A stretch of 64,000 nt of DNA from JACDCA01 sp963810305 (GCA_963810305.1 CAWEMY010000001.1:62001-126000); one strand, 5' to 3'. Positions 37,563-46,824 are shown, counted from the first letter of the stretch. Notes: a model not told the origin generated them from the letters alone. Program-made: numbers and translations.

Positions 37563-37577
37563 ACAGATCTCTGTCAA
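37563..37577 (-). promoter_or_regulatory. Possible control site upstream of flp
   Basis: ACAGA-GA-TCTGT is an imperfect palindrome (37563-37574) overlapping a TTGACA hexamer on the minus strand (37572-37577), about 100 bp before the flp start. No convincing -10 hexamer follows at the right distance, so this is only a candidate operator or -35 element. Confidence 0.25.
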
Positions 37578-37619
37578 CGCCCCCGGTCGGCTGTGCCGCC
37601 CCACCGGTTGACATCCTCG

Positions 37620-37985
37620 TCAGCTCGACGACTGCGTCGGCTGGGCGGGGTCGAAGACCACCGCTTTCACCGCACTTGCCTGGAGACTGACGATGATCCT
37701 GCGAAGAGAACCCTCACCCGGCTGGCTGGTCCAGAGAAACTCAGCCCCGAGCTCGAACCACTGGTCGGCGGCGTTGGACGGACGGCATCGCATGATCCGC
37801 ACATCGTCCATGTACTCGCCGCCGTCGAAGATCACCCGGAGCGTCCCGGTCGTGCCCTCGGCGAGACGCGTCTCGCTGTGGATCAGGCACCCCGAGTTGC
37901 TCACATCCATGAGGCGGACGCGCACGTCGCGCCCCAAAACCGCCACAACATCATTTGCCTGGAGGATGGCGTCCAGAGACTTCAC
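37620..37985 (-). CDS. PilZ-domain protein
   Basis: 121 residues. RVRLMDVSNSGCLIHSETRL contains the DxSxxG part of the PilZ c-di-GMP motif, preceded by an arginine-bearing strand. VIFDGGEYMDDVRIMRCRPS and ELGAEFLW complete the barrel. The canonical RxxxR box is weak here, so c-di-GMP binding is likely but not certain. It is the second gene of the Tad operon and may tune pilus synthesis. It starts 2 bp after the upstream PilZ-like gene ends. Confidence 0.75.
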   Translation of the reverse strand: MKSLDAILQANDVVAVLGRDVRVRLMDVSNSGCLIHSETRLAEGTTGTLRVIFDGGEYMDDVRIMRCRPSNAADQWFELGAEFLWTSQPGEGSLRRIIVSLQASAVKAVVFDPAQPTQSSS

Positions 37986-37987
37986 GT

Positions 37988-38371
37988 TCAGATCGCCTCC
38001 GCAAGCGGACCGGAAAGTGTCAGGGGAGCGGATCGCTCTCCGGACGTCGCTTCACGCTCGGCCGTCGAAGGGTCACTGGCGGCTGTCGATTCTTCATCCG
38101 TGACCAGCGCCAGCCGCACCCGGTGGCACACTGCGCCGTCGACGATCACCGGCCGGCTCTCGACCACCCGGACGCGCAAGCCAAGGCTTTCCCCCGCACC
38201 CATGACGTCAAGCGTCATCTCTTCACCGGTAATACCCGCTGTGCGGCTGACCGCCAGGAGCTCCTCGGTGTCGGTCCGGTGGATCACGACATCCTTCAGG
38301 ACCCGCATCGAGCCGTCCCAGGGTGTCGAAACCGCAAACCTCGGATGAGAACGCCGACCTGCCATGCACAC
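37988..38371 (-). CDS. PilZ-like protein heading the Tad operon
   Basis: 127 residues. MAGRRSHPRFAVSTPWDGSM has the RRSHPRF form of the RxxxR PilZ box, then MRVLKDVVIHRTDTEELLAV and SRTAGITGEEMTLDV in place of the DxSxxG motif. The C-terminus is a charged disordered tail. Probably a c-di-GMP responsive protein whose second motif has drifted. It is the first gene of the operon, with 437 bp of non-coding sequence before it. Confidence 0.62.
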   Translation of the reverse strand: MCMAGRRSHPRFAVSTPWDGSMRVLKDVVIHRTDTEELLAVSRTAGITGEEMTLDVMGAGESLGLRVRVVESRPVIVDGAVCHRVRLALVTDEESTAASDPSTAEREATSGERSAPLTLSGPLAEAI

Positions 38372-38808
38372 CTCGGGGAACTGAAATCAGGCCAGGTTGC
38401 CTGCGACACACTGTTGTCGTGATGCTTCCCTAATCGCAATCGAAGTGCCGGATTTTGAGCGGGGGTGGTTAGAGGACGTAACATGAAGATTAATAACGAC
38501 TTAGTGGCATGATGAGGGGTGGCTGCGCCGAGGACTCACGGTCAGTTGTCTGGTCCTGGGCAGCAAAACGGCTGATCATGGCAGACTTCAACCCGTTGAC
38601 GCAGAGCTCGGGCTTTTCCTGAACTCGATGCACCAATCGCGCGATGTCGGTCTTTGCCATTTTGAAACTGCAGCGAGGGACCGTCCACGTGAAAAATGGG
38701 CGGCATCGATAAGGTAGCTGACTCCCCCCGATCTGACGGTGACCGGGCGGGCCAGATCCGGCTCCCTCTGGCGCGAGGAGTCACTGGGAGTGCCGCGGAA
38801 GCGTCGGT
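38372..38808. other. 437-bp gap upstream of the Tad operon
   Basis: It should hold the leftward promoter of the Tad operon. No open frame with family motifs, no recognised riboswitch core and no strong stem with T run was found. The AT-richer patch around 38480-38510 (GAAGATTAATAACGACTTAG) is the lowest-GC piece for several kb and may be the promoter region. Confidence 0.35.
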
Positions 38809-39208
38809 TTAGGGGGAGTTGATCACGACCTCGAGGACGTCGCCGGGCTGGGTGTCAGACGACTTCAGCTCTCCCGCCGCAAGCTCGATGACTGCGAACG
38901 AACCAAGAGCGCCGGCAATCCTGCGGGCCGGCACGGCAGGACGCACCTTCATTACCCGGCCGTTACGGGCAACGAACAGGATGTCGATGCTGAATCGCAT
39001 GGCAAAGGTGTGGACGAGCGTGCCTGGCGCAATGATCAGGGCATGACCTGGAGCCAGTGAATCGCGGCCTAGCAACCCGCGGTTCCTGGACGCCGAGTCA
39101 AAAGCGGTTTCAACCACCGTAGCCACCGCTTCCCGGAACGGGTGTTTCGCAGGATCGCGGCCTGGATTGCCCCCGAAGAAGCGGCTCGAGGAAGTGCGGT
39201 TTGCTCAA
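38809..39208 (-). CDS. DUF192 protein (frame breaks in the N-terminus)
   Basis: FDSASRNRGLLGRDSLAPGH ALII, TLVHTFAMRFSIDILFVARN GRVM and VIELAAGELKSSDTQPGDVL form a complete DUF192 domain. The N-terminal 30 residues are spread over two other frames (SKPHFLEPLLRG; ILRNTRSGK), so two one-base changes near 39165 and 39130 are inferred, with a TTG start at 39208. DUF192 proteins are small, often secreted, and of unknown function. No signal peptide is visible here. Confidence 0.75.
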
Positions 39209-39393
39209 GACAAAAATCCGTTCCGGCCGGAAATGGATCCAGCGTTGGGCCGCGAAGTCCGCCGCCGGCAGACGTTTGTCCCGGCACCGGCAGCGTCCGG
39301 CGAATGCGACGGACGTCCCGGCGCAAAAATTCGCGGTTTTTGCCCACAATTCGTTTCCAGGACGCTGGCCTCCGTATTGATGTTGATGCCGAT

Positions 39394-39594
39394 GTGACTC
39401 GCCCGATCGACCCGGAACGTTTCCCCTGCCCTTTCTGCGACTCTGACCGAGTCGATGTTATCGGCGGAAGCCGGACCTTCCTCTATTACCGGTGCGCCGA
39501 CTGCGCGGAAGCGTGGACCGCAATGAACTTACGCGCTTCTGCACCGAAGCGCATGCCACTGCTCGTGGACTTGCCCCACCCCACTATCCACTAG
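39394..39594 (+). CDS. Small zinc-ribbon protein
   Basis: 66 residues from a GTG, with one zinc ribbon: FPCPFCDSDRVDVIGGSRTF followed by YYRCADCAEAW, that is CxxC, 20 residues, CxxC. The longer upstream frame is the shadow of the DUF192 gene. Small stand-alone ribbons like this are common in acidobacteria and have no known role. The frame ends 24 bp before a strong stem-loop. Confidence 0.6.
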   Translation: MTRPIDPERFPCPFCDSDRVDVIGGSRTFLYYRCADCAEAWTAMNLRASAPKRMPLLVDLPHPTIH

Positions 39595-39617
39595 CGCGGC
39601 CCAACCCGACAGACACT

Positions 39618-39673
39618 TACGGAACTGCCACCTCAGCTGTCCTGAGATGGGACAGCAGAGGCATGGTTCCGTA
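39618..39673. ncRNA. Possible structured RNA or leader element
   Basis: Outer arms TACGGAAC and GTTCCGTA (8 bp) enclose TGCC/GGCA and a perfect inner stem GCTGTCC / GGACAGC with a 7-nt TGAGATG loop. The whole folds into one long hairpin with small internal loops. There is no T run. It lies between the zinc-ribbon gene and the sigma-54 activator, with a second hairpin 72 bp later. It could be a 3' end structure of the first gene or a leader of the second. No known riboswitch class was recognised. Confidence 0.4.
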
Positions 39674-39744
39674 CGCCTAGGCACCAACTAAATGGTTGAT
39701 GCACGCATATTTATGGGTCGTACGGCAGATGGTGACCTTATTGC

Positions 39745-39766
39745 GTTTCTGCCCATACGCAGAAAC
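39745..39766. promoter_or_regulatory. Perfect inverted repeat upstream of the sigma-54 activator
   Basis: GTTTCTGC and GCAGAAAC around CCATAC, 52 bp before the activator start. It may be an autoregulatory operator or an RNA hairpin in the leader. Confidence 0.4.
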
Positions 39767-39817
39767 ATTTCGGCCCTGCGGAGCTCCGGCTGAATTAGAA
39801 TGAGCGGGTCCTGACAG

Positions 39818-41207
39818 ATGCAAGATAGCTATACACAGAGGCAGTCGGAAAAGCCTCGGGGGGTCGTCGCCCCGGTCATTGTTGCCGGCAGCGCACAGAT
39901 GGCTCGAGGTGCTGGCGATCGCCCGCCGCTCAGCGGCCGGCGAAGCCAAAGTCCTCATCACCGGCGAAAGTGGCGTCGGCAAGGATCTCATCGCGCGGCT
40001 GATCCACGTCAGCTCGAAGCGCGCCAACGGTCCGTTGGTCGCGGTCAACTGCGCGGGACTCACCGAGACCTTGCTCGAGTCGGAGCTGTTCGGGCACGTC
40101 AAGGGCAGCTTCACGGGCGCCTACCGCGACAAGCGCGGCAAGCTCCAGATGGCCGACGGCGGCACCCTCTTCCTGGACGAGGTGGGTGAAATGAGCCTGC
40201 GGATGCAGGCGCTCCTGCTTCGATTCCTCGAAACCGGAGAAATCCAATCGGTCGGCGCGCATGCGGCCACGGCTCACGTGAACGTCCGCGTCATTGCCGC
40301 CACCAACCGTAATCTTGCTGAGCGCGTCTCCGCGGGCGAGTTCCGCGAGGACCTGCTCTATCGGCTGCGCGTCATCCATATTCACGTTCCGGCGTTGCGC
40401 GAACGCCGCGATGACATTCCGCTGCTGGTCGAGCACCTTTTGAAGCGTGCCGACAAGCCGATGCAGATCTCCGACGATGCGATGCAGGTGCTGCAGCGCT
40501 ACCGCTGGCCGGGCAACATCCGCGAGCTCCAGAACGTCATCGAGCAGGCGACGTGGTTTGCCGATCGTGAGATCGTCGACGTGGGACATCTCCCTCCGAC
40601 GATACGGATGGCCGGCGAAACACTGCTGCCGGCCCGCGAACGCCGACGGCAGATCGCCGACGACCTCTACGATGCGCTGGTCTCGGGCGGCTACTCGTTC
40701 TGGGAGCACGTGCACCCGATCTTCCTGCAGCGCGATATCACGCGGCACGACGTCCGTGAGCTGGTCGTCCGCGGCTTGCGGACGACGCACGGGAATTACC
40801 GTGCGCTGCTGCGGCTCTTCGGGATTTCTCACGAGGACTACAAGCGGTTCCACAACTTCCTGATGGCGCACGGCTGCAAGGTGGACTACCGCTCGTTCCG
40901 CCAGGGCACGCCCGAACCGGCTCGCCGTCCGCAGCTCTTACTGCCACCGCTGCGCTCAGCGTCCCCCGGCGCCACCGATTCCGCGCCCGTCAAGCCTCCC
41001 CACAGAGCCGCGCAGGCGTATAAATCGGTCCGGGACGCGCCGCGGCGGGCCTGGCCGCGAACAGCCCCACGGGTGCTCGTGCAAGAGCGCTTGTCACGGA
41101 GATGCACTCGCGCCACGCGGGGCGACTCCGTTCGCGGCCACCCGCGGAAGCGTTTGACTCTGTGGTTGCTTCAACATCGACAGCGCACGCTGCTCGCAGC
41201 TCGCTAG
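39818..41207 (+). CDS. Sigma-54-dependent transcriptional activator without receiver domain (frameshifted at the N-terminus)
   Basis: The AAA core is complete: KVLITGESGVGKDLIARLIH (Walker A), GSFTGAYRDKRGK (the sigma-54 contact loop, here GSFTGA), GGTLFLDEVGEMSLRMQ (Walker B), RVIAATNRNLAERVSAG, and RYRWPGNIRELQNVIEQ. A Fis-like helical end follows (HGNYRALLRLFGISHEDYKR FHNFLM). The ATG at 39818 gives MQDSYTQRQSEKPRGVVAPV, which joins the AAA frame across an indel near 39898. The sensory region is therefore under 30 residues, so activity may be set by transcription or a partner. The last 80 residues overlap a converging gene and may be read-through. Confidence 0.82.
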
Positions 41208-41842
41208 TGCACTCTCCAACGCCAGGCGCGCTGCCTCGACGACGTCTTCCTCAGTGCCTTGCACGTAGAGCGGCTCCCCCACCGATATCGCGACCGTGCT
41301 GAAAGGTCTCGGCACCTGCGTGCGATCCCAGCTCTTCGCCGTCCAGTAGCGGTTTGCCTCGATATGAAACGGAAGGATGGGATGGCCCGTGGCGCCGGCG
41401 AGCCACACCGCGCCGGACTGCGCGACGCGGGCCGGGCCGCGCGGGCCGTCGACGGTGAACGCCACCGGACGCTTCTCGGCAAGATCGCGGCGCAGCTGCA
41501 CCAGCGCGCGCACGCCGCCGCGGGAGGTCGAGCCTCGCGCAGTGCGGAACCCGAACCGCTTCAGGATCCGCGCAATCCACTCGCCGTCGAAGTTCTGACT
41601 GGTAATGACGACCACATCCCGTCGTCTGAAGTAATGAAGACCGGCGAAGATGCGGCCGTGCCAAAGCGCGAGGATCGGCTGATGACCGGCGCGGATCACC
41701 TCATCCCAGTGCTGGGCACCGTCCACCTTCCAGCGGAGCGTCGCACAGAGCGCCGCGATCAGCGGATAACCAACGCCGCAATGAGTGAGGCAAAGCCTGT
41801 GAAGCGTTGACCGAGCCCGAGCCCCAGCCTCGAGCCCCGCAC
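41094..41842 (-). CDS. DUF374 lysophospholipid-acyltransferase-like protein (frameshifted)
   Basis: The main frame shows PILALWHGRIFAGLHYFRRR with the HxxxxD-like active region in WHGR, then VVVITSQNFDGEWIARIL, the GSTSRGGVRALVQLRRDL loop and AFTVDGPRGPARVAQSG, the FxxDGPRGP motif of DUF374. The N-terminus FTGFASLIAALVIR lies in a second frame and joins LIAALCATLRWKVDGAQHW across an indel near 41765. The GTG start at 41842 follows the ETF-QO stop directly. Members are thought to acylate lipid A-like or lysolipid substrates in Gram-negative envelopes. About 245 residues. Confidence 0.8.
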
Positions 41843-41843
41843 G

Positions 41844-43510
41844 TCACATCCCCTCGTATTGCGGTCCCGCCACCGCCTTCAGGCGGGACCCAGTCGATGA
41901 CTTGGTACGGATCCATGATGTCGCACGTCTTGCAGTGGACACAGTTGGACGCGTTGATCTGCAGCTTCTTCGTGCCGTCGCCCGCGTCGACCATCTCATA
42001 GACGTTCGCCGGGCAGAAACGCGTGCACGGGTTCCCGTACTCCTCGCGACAACGCGTGCGGCAGATATCCGTGTCGTGGACGATCAGGTGGGACGGCTGG
42101 TCTTCGGCGTGCCGGGTGCCGGAGTAATGAACGTTGGTCAGCTTGTCGAAGGTGAGCTGCCGGTCGATCTTCGCCGGGCGCGCAGGAACGTCCACGTCCG
42201 GACGGTTATCACCGTAGTAGTCCGCAAGCTTCGCCATGTGCTCGTAGCCCGCATTCACGGGCATGGGATCGCGAACCCACCAGCCGCCGGTAACGAGCGA
42301 GAGTCCGGAATACATCAACCCTGGCAGCAGCCCGTGGCTGAAACTCTGATGGACGTTGCGTACCGGATACAACTCGCGGCGCACATCGCTGTTGTTGATC
42401 CGCTCCTCGTACTTGCGTCAGTTGCACCGACGATGTGTCGTTCGCGCGCGTCGCTGCGAAGGCCGTCTCGGCAGCCAGCATGCCGGTGCGCATCGCGAGA
42501 TGCAGACCCTTCAGCCGCATGGAGTTCATGAAGCCTCCCGCGTCGCCGGCGATGAGCACGCCGTCCGCATAGACACGCGGGATCGTGTGCCAGCCGCCTT
42601 CGGGCAGCGCTTTCGCGCCGTAGCGAATCATCTGCCCGCCGCGCAGGATCGGCTCGATCAGCGGGTGCTGCTTCGCGTGCTGAAAGGTGATGTGCGGGTC
42701 GAACATCGGATCCCTGTAGTCGAGGCCACTCACGAGGCCAACCGATACCATTCCCTCAGGCATCGCGTACAGGAAGCAGCCGCCGAACTCCTCCATTCGC
42801 AGCGGGTATCCCATCGTATGGATCACGGTGCCGGCCGGGATTCGGTCCTTCGGAACTTCCCACAGCTCTTTGATACCCAACGCGTAGATCTGCGGCAGGC
42901 GGCCTTCATCCAGGGCGAGCCGTCGCACCAGCGCCTTGGTCAGGTTGCCGCGGACGCCGTCGCAAAGAATGGTGACCCTTGCCTTGATGTCGACGCCGGG
43001 CTCGAAGGTGGACTTCTTCACGCCGTGTTTGTCGATCCCCTGATCGCGCGTGCGCACACCGACGACCCGCGCGCCCTCGTACAGCAGTTCTGCGGCGGGG
43101 AACCCTGAGAAAAGATCGATGCCTTCGGCTTCGACGAGACCGGCCATCCATTTCACGAACCGGTTCACCGAGATGATGTAGTTGCCGTGGTTCCTGAGCG
43201 GCGGAGGCGTGATCGGGAAGGGTATCCTCGAGTTTCTGGTGAGAAAGTAGATGTGATCGTGGTGGACTTCCGCCGCGAGCGGTGCGCCTTTTTCCTTGAA
43301 GTCGGGGATCAGGTCCTTCAGCGCCGAAGGATCGAGCACCGCGCCTGACAGCATGTGCGCCCCGGGCTCGCGCGATTTCTCGAGCACAGCGATCGAGAGC
43401 GCGTCACCGCCCTGCTCTTTCTGCAGCTGCGACAACCGCAACGCCGCCGACATGCCGGCCGGACCGCCGCCGACGATGAGGATGTCGACTTCGAGTGTTT
43501 CGCGTTCCAA
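41844..43510 (-). CDS. Electron-transfer flavoprotein-ubiquinone oxidoreductase (frameshifted)
   Basis: The FAD domain begins LEVDILIVGGGPAGMSAALR. GAHMLSGAVLDPSAL, GAKALPEGGWHTIPRVYADG and VLIAGDAGGFMNSMRLKGLH follow. A one-base insertion near 42413 shifts the frame; SDVRRELYPVRNVHQSFSHG continues it. The C-terminal ferredoxin region holds NPCTRFCPANVYE and NASNCVHCKTCDIMDPYQ, four cysteines for one 4Fe-4S cluster. Another indel near 41866 hides the normal end, GGGPQYEGM. About 555 residues. A membrane-associated enzyme passing electrons from reduced ETF to the quinone pool, here menaquinone, during fatty-acid or amino-acid oxidation. Confidence 0.92.
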
Positions 43511-43554
43511 TCAACTCCGCGCTGCGCGCAAGGCCGACGGCGGGCTGTCGCCCG

Positions 43555-43632
43555 ACACGAAGCGACGAAGACACGAAGAGCACGAAACCACTTTGTTTAC
43601 TCGTGTCTTCGAGGCTTCGTGGCTTCGCGTGG
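43555..43632. repeat. Short-tandem-repeat hairpin, unit about ACGAAGAC
   Basis: Left arm repeats CGAAGCGA, CGAAGACA, CGAAGAGC; right arm is the reverse complement series (CTCGTGTCTTCG, GGCTTCGTGGCTTCGCG). The two arms pair into a long hairpin between etfA and the ETF-QO gene. The same unit recurs at 45448-45548. Confidence 0.75.
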
Positions 43633-43655
43633 CCGGAGGCCGACCGTCTCGCCGT

Positions 43656-44635
43656 TCACTTGTTCAATTCAGCAATCAGCGCGGGGACCACTTCGAACAG
43701 ATCTCCTTCGATGCCATAGTCAGCAATCTCGAAAATCGGGGCTTCGGGGTCCTTATTGATCGCGACGATGGTGCGGGCGCCCTTCATGCCGACGAGATGC
43801 TGGATGGCGCCGGAGATGCCCAGGGCGAGATACAGTTTCGGGGCGACGGTCTGACCCGAGCTGCCGATCTGGCGATCCATCGGCAGCCAGCCAGCGTCGC
43901 AGATCGGTCGCGAGGCCGCGATTTCGGCGCCGAGCGCCTGCGCGAGTTGTTCTACGAGCTTCAGGTGTTCCTGCCCCTTGATCCCGCGTCCCACCGCGAC
44001 GATTCGCTCGGCTTGCGAGAGATCGACTGCCTGCTTCGCTTCCTTGAAGGGCGCCTCCGGCTTCTGACGGATCTTCGCGGCGTCCAGCTCGATGGTCGCT
44101 TTACGCACTGCTGCGGGTGAGCTTCCACGCTTCGCAGCATCCGCACGGAACGCGCCGATCTGGCAGGTAATGAAATGCGGCGCCGGCCCTTCGGCCGACA
44201 CTTCCGCGCTCATCTTGCCCTGGAAAACGGGACGCGTGTAGACCAGGGATGCGGGATCCGCGGTGCGGATGCCTTCCGAGACTTCACGGCGGTCACGTCC
44301 GTAATCAGCGCGCGTTGGAGCCGCGCGGCGAGAGCGGGCGCAAAGTCGCGGGTCTGGTAGGTATGCGGCAGAAGCACGTGCGACGGGGACTCCTGCGCGA
44401 TGACTCCGGCGAGCGCCATGACGTGGCCGTCCGAGGTGTAATGCTCCAGTGCTGGTGCATCGACGACGACGACTTCCGCGACATCCGCCGCGGCGAGCTC
44501 GCTGGCTACACCGTCCACGCCGGATCCGAGCAGTGCGATCTTCAGCTCGCCACCGATCTGTTGTGCTGCCGCAATCGCTTCCCACGACGCGCGATTCAGC
44601 TTGCCTTCCCGCTGCTCTGCGACCACCAGGATCAC
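43656..44635 (-). CDS. etfA: Electron transfer flavoprotein alpha subunit (frameshifted)
   Basis: The GTG start overlaps the etfB stop (GTGA). The N-domain reads ILVVAEQREGKLNRASWEAI and LLPHTYQTRDFAPALAARLQ. A one-base insertion near 44280 shifts the frame, after which RTADPASLVYTRPVFQGKMS leads to the FAD domain. That domain contains ERIVAVGRGIKGQEHLKLVE, ASRPICDAGWLPMDRQIGSS GQTVAPKLYLALGISGA and IQHLVGMKGARTIVAINKDP. These are the classic C-terminal ETF-alpha motifs (GxxGQT and NKDPxAPIF). About 325 residues. It forms the soluble FAD-containing ETF with EtfB. Confidence 0.92.
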
Positions 44636-45414
44636 TGGATCACCCTCGCATCGTCCCGCAGCTTGCCGACCAGCGCCCTGGCGGCTTCGGCCGGTGATCC
44701 GGGCAGCATCTGTGTCTTCTTCCCCTTCTCTGGAAAGTGAATTGCGAGGATCTTCTGCGCGGGAGAAGTCGCGGCCGCCGGAGTAACTTTGCGGATCTCT
44801 TTCTTCTTCGCCGCCATGATCCCCTTCAGCGTCGCATAGCGGAGTTGATTGATACCGCTCTGGATCGTGAGGAGGGCCGGCAGCGGCAGCGTCATCCACT
44901 GGAACCAGCCGCCTTCGAGCTCGCGCTTCACCCGAAGGTTCGCCTGCCCTGAGCCTGTCGAAGGGCCGGCCTGCACCTCCATGATGATGGTCGCGTGCGG
45001 CATGCCGAGCTTCTCGGCGAGCACGACGCCGACCTGCCCGAAGCCCTGGTCGTCGGACTGAAGGCCGGTCAGCACGAGGTCGAACTTCTCCTCACGAAGC
45101 GCCGCGGCCAGCGCCTCGGCGATGACGAAGGCATCGGCCGAAGCCAGGGAATCCGCCTCCACGTGAATGGCACGGTCCGCGCCACGGGCGAGGGCCTCGC
45201 GCAACACTGAGGAGGCGCGAGCCGGCCCGGCAGAGCACACGACGACCTCGCCGCTGTGCTTCTCCTTCAGCCTGAGTGCCTCCTCGAGCGCGTAGGCGTC
45301 CGGCTCGTTCAGCTCGAAACTGGCGTCCTGATCGCGGATCCAGGTCTTGCTGTCATTGACGCGCAACTGCCATTCGCGCGTCACGACTTGTTTGATGCAG
45401 ACGGCGATTTTCAT
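44632..45414 (-). CDS. etfB: Electron transfer flavoprotein beta subunit with repeat-derived insertion
   Basis: 260 residues. MKIAVCIKQVVTREWQLRVN, NEPDAYALEEALRLKEKHSG and LVLTGLQSDDQGFGQVGVVL AEKLG are diagnostic of EtfB, and LPALLTIQSGINQLRYATLK closes the fold. An extra run, AGPSTGSGQANLRVKREL, carries PSTGSGQ, encoded by a dispersed GAGCCTGTCGAAGGG repeat, in the loop before LRVKRELEGG where relatives have only two or three residues. The frame is kept. Binds AMP and partners EtfA. Confidence 0.92.
   Translation of the reverse strand: MKIAVCIKQVVTREWQLRVNDSKTWIRDQDASFELNEPDAYALEEALRLKEKHSGEVVVCSAGPARASSVLREALARGADRAIHVEADSLASADAFVIAEALAAALREEKFDLVLTGLQSDDQGFGQVGVVLAEKLGMPHATIIMEVQAGPSTGSGQANLRVKRELEGGWFQWMTLPLPALLTIQSGINQLRYATLKGIMAAKKKEIRKVTPAAATSPAQKILAIHFPEKGKKTQMLPGSPAEAARALVGKLRDDARVIQ
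44946..44966. repeat. Dispersed GCCCT...AGGGC palindromic repeat inside etfB
   Basis: GCCCT-GAGCCTGTCGA-AGGGC is a widespread bacterial repeat core (TGAGCnTGTCGAAGGG). A second copy with CTTGTCGAAGGG is at 52141-52156 in an intergenic site. Here it is in frame within etfB. Confidence 0.7.
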
Positions 45415-45447
45415 GGAATACAAGCGACTGAACGGCTGGGACGGCTC

Positions 45448-45548
45448 GCCTTCGGCGTCACACGAGGGCACGAAGACACGAAGAACACGAATCCATCTAT
45501 TGTACTTCGTGACTTCGAGACTTCGTCCCTTCGTGCAGGCCGAAGGCC
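45448..45548. repeat. Short-tandem-repeat hairpin, unit about ACGAAGAC
   Basis: Left arm CACGAGGGCACGAAGACACG and AAGAACACGAA; right arm TTCGTGACTTCGAGACTTCG and TCCCTTCGTG. Outer CCTTCGGC and GCCGAAGG extend the pairing. It fills the gap between fabF and etfB and shares its unit with the 43555-43632 hairpin. Confidence 0.75.
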
Positions 45549-45566
45549 CACCGTGTCAGCGGTCAT

Positions 45567-46808
45567 CTACTCGGCGAATCGCTTGAACAGCAGCGCCCCG
45601 TTGGTGCCGCCAAAGCCAAACGAGTTGGACAGGGCGTACTCCACCTTCGCGGCGCGTTTGGTGTTGGGCACGTAGTCGAGATCGCATTCGGGATCCGGCG
45701 TCTCGTAATTGATCGTGGGGGGAATGAGCTGGTGCCTGATGACGAGCGCGGTGATCCCTGCCTCGAGACCCCCGGCGGCGCCGAGGAGGTGGCCGGTCAT
45801 CGATTTGGTGGACGAGATTGCAAGCTTGTAGGCATGCTCGCCGAAGAGCCGCTTGATCGCGAGCGTTTCGAGCTTGTCGTTGAACGGAGTCGAGGTGCCG
45901 TGCGCGTTCACGTAATCCACCTGGTCAGGCTTGACGTCAGCGCTGCGCAACGCCATCTCCATCACCCGCATGCCACCGTCGCCGTCTTCCGACGGCGCGG
46001 TGATGTGGTACGCGTCCGCGGTCATGCCGTAGCCGACCAGCTCCGCATAGATCGGCGCGCCACGACGGCGTGCGAATTCGAGCTCTTCGAGAATGATGAC
46101 GCCGGAGCCCTCGCCCATGATGAAGCCGTCGCGGTCCTTCTCGAACGGACGGCTCGCACGCTCGGGCTCGTCGTTGCGCGTCGAGAGCGCGCGCATGGCG
46201 GCGAAACCTCCCACACCCATCGGCGTGATCGCCGCTTCGGAACCACCGGCGATCATCACGTCCGCGTCGTTTCTCTTGATGATCTCGAAGGCATCGCCGA
46301 TTGCGTGGGCCGAAGCCGAGCACGCGGTGCAGGTCGCCGAATTGGGCCCCTTCGCACCCAGACGGATGGACACCTGGCCGGCCGCAAGATTGATGATGGA
46401 TGCCGGGATGAAGAAGGGAGAAATGCGGCGCGGGCCGCCTTCGAGAAAGGCCTTGTGCTCTCGTTCGATGGTGCCGAACCCGCCAATGCCGGAGGCAATG
46501 AACACGCCGACGCGAGTAGCGATTTCGGCCGGGATCTTCAGCTTCGCATCGTCCATCGCGAACTGCGACGCAGCGATGGCGAGCTGAATGAAGACGTCCA
46601 TCTTCTTGACGTCTTTCTTGTCGATGAACCTGAGGGGATCGAAGTCCTTGACCTGGCCGGCGATGCGCGCCGAAAACTGCGACGCGTCGAAGTGGGTGAT
46701 CATGCCGATCCCGCTCCGTCCCGCGCACAGCGCGTCCCAGTTCGCCTCGGTGCCGATGCCGAGCGGCGACACGATGCCGACGCCCGTCACGACGACTCGC
46801 CTGGTCAA
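45567..46808 (-). CDS. fabF: 3-oxoacyl-[ACP] synthase II
   Basis: 413 residues, normal for FabF. RRVVVTGVGIVSPLGIGTEA opens it. TCTACSASAHAIGDAFEIIK holds the catalytic cysteine, YVNAHGTSTPFNDKLET the first histidine, STKSMTGHLLGAAGGLEA the lysine and second histidine, and ALSNSFGFGGTNGALLF the C-terminal glycine loop. It elongates acyl-ACP with malonyl-ACP in the cytoplasm. It follows acpP with a short palindrome between. No frame break. Confidence 0.95.
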   Translation of the reverse strand: MTRRVVVTGVGIVSPLGIGTEANWDALCAGRSGIGMITHFDASQFSARIAGQVKDFDPLRFIDKKDVKKMDVFIQLAIAASQFAMDDAKLKIPAEIATRVGVFIASGIGGFGTIEREHKAFLEGGPRRISPFFIPASIINLAAGQVSIRLGAKGPNSATCTACSASAHAIGDAFEIIKRNDADVMIAGGSEAAITPMGVGGFAAMRALSTRNDEPERASRPFEKDRDGFIMGEGSGVIILEELEFARRRGAPIYAELVGYGMTADAYHITAPSEDGDGGMRVMEMALRSADVKPDQVDYVNAHGTSTPFNDKLETLAIKRLFGEHAYKLAISSTKSMTGHLLGAAGGLEAGITALVIRHQLIPPTINYETPDPECDLDYVPNTKRAAKVEYALSNSFGFGGTNGALLFKRFAE

Positions 46809-46824
46809 AAAACCTCCTGGCGCC

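Noticed and set aside
37563..37574. A firm promoter call for flp
   Set aside because: TTGACA is present but no -10 element at 16-18 bp; kept only as a low-confidence site.
39142..39393. A long N-terminal extension of the small zinc-ribbon protein
   Set aside because: It is the opposite-strand shadow of the DUF192 gene.
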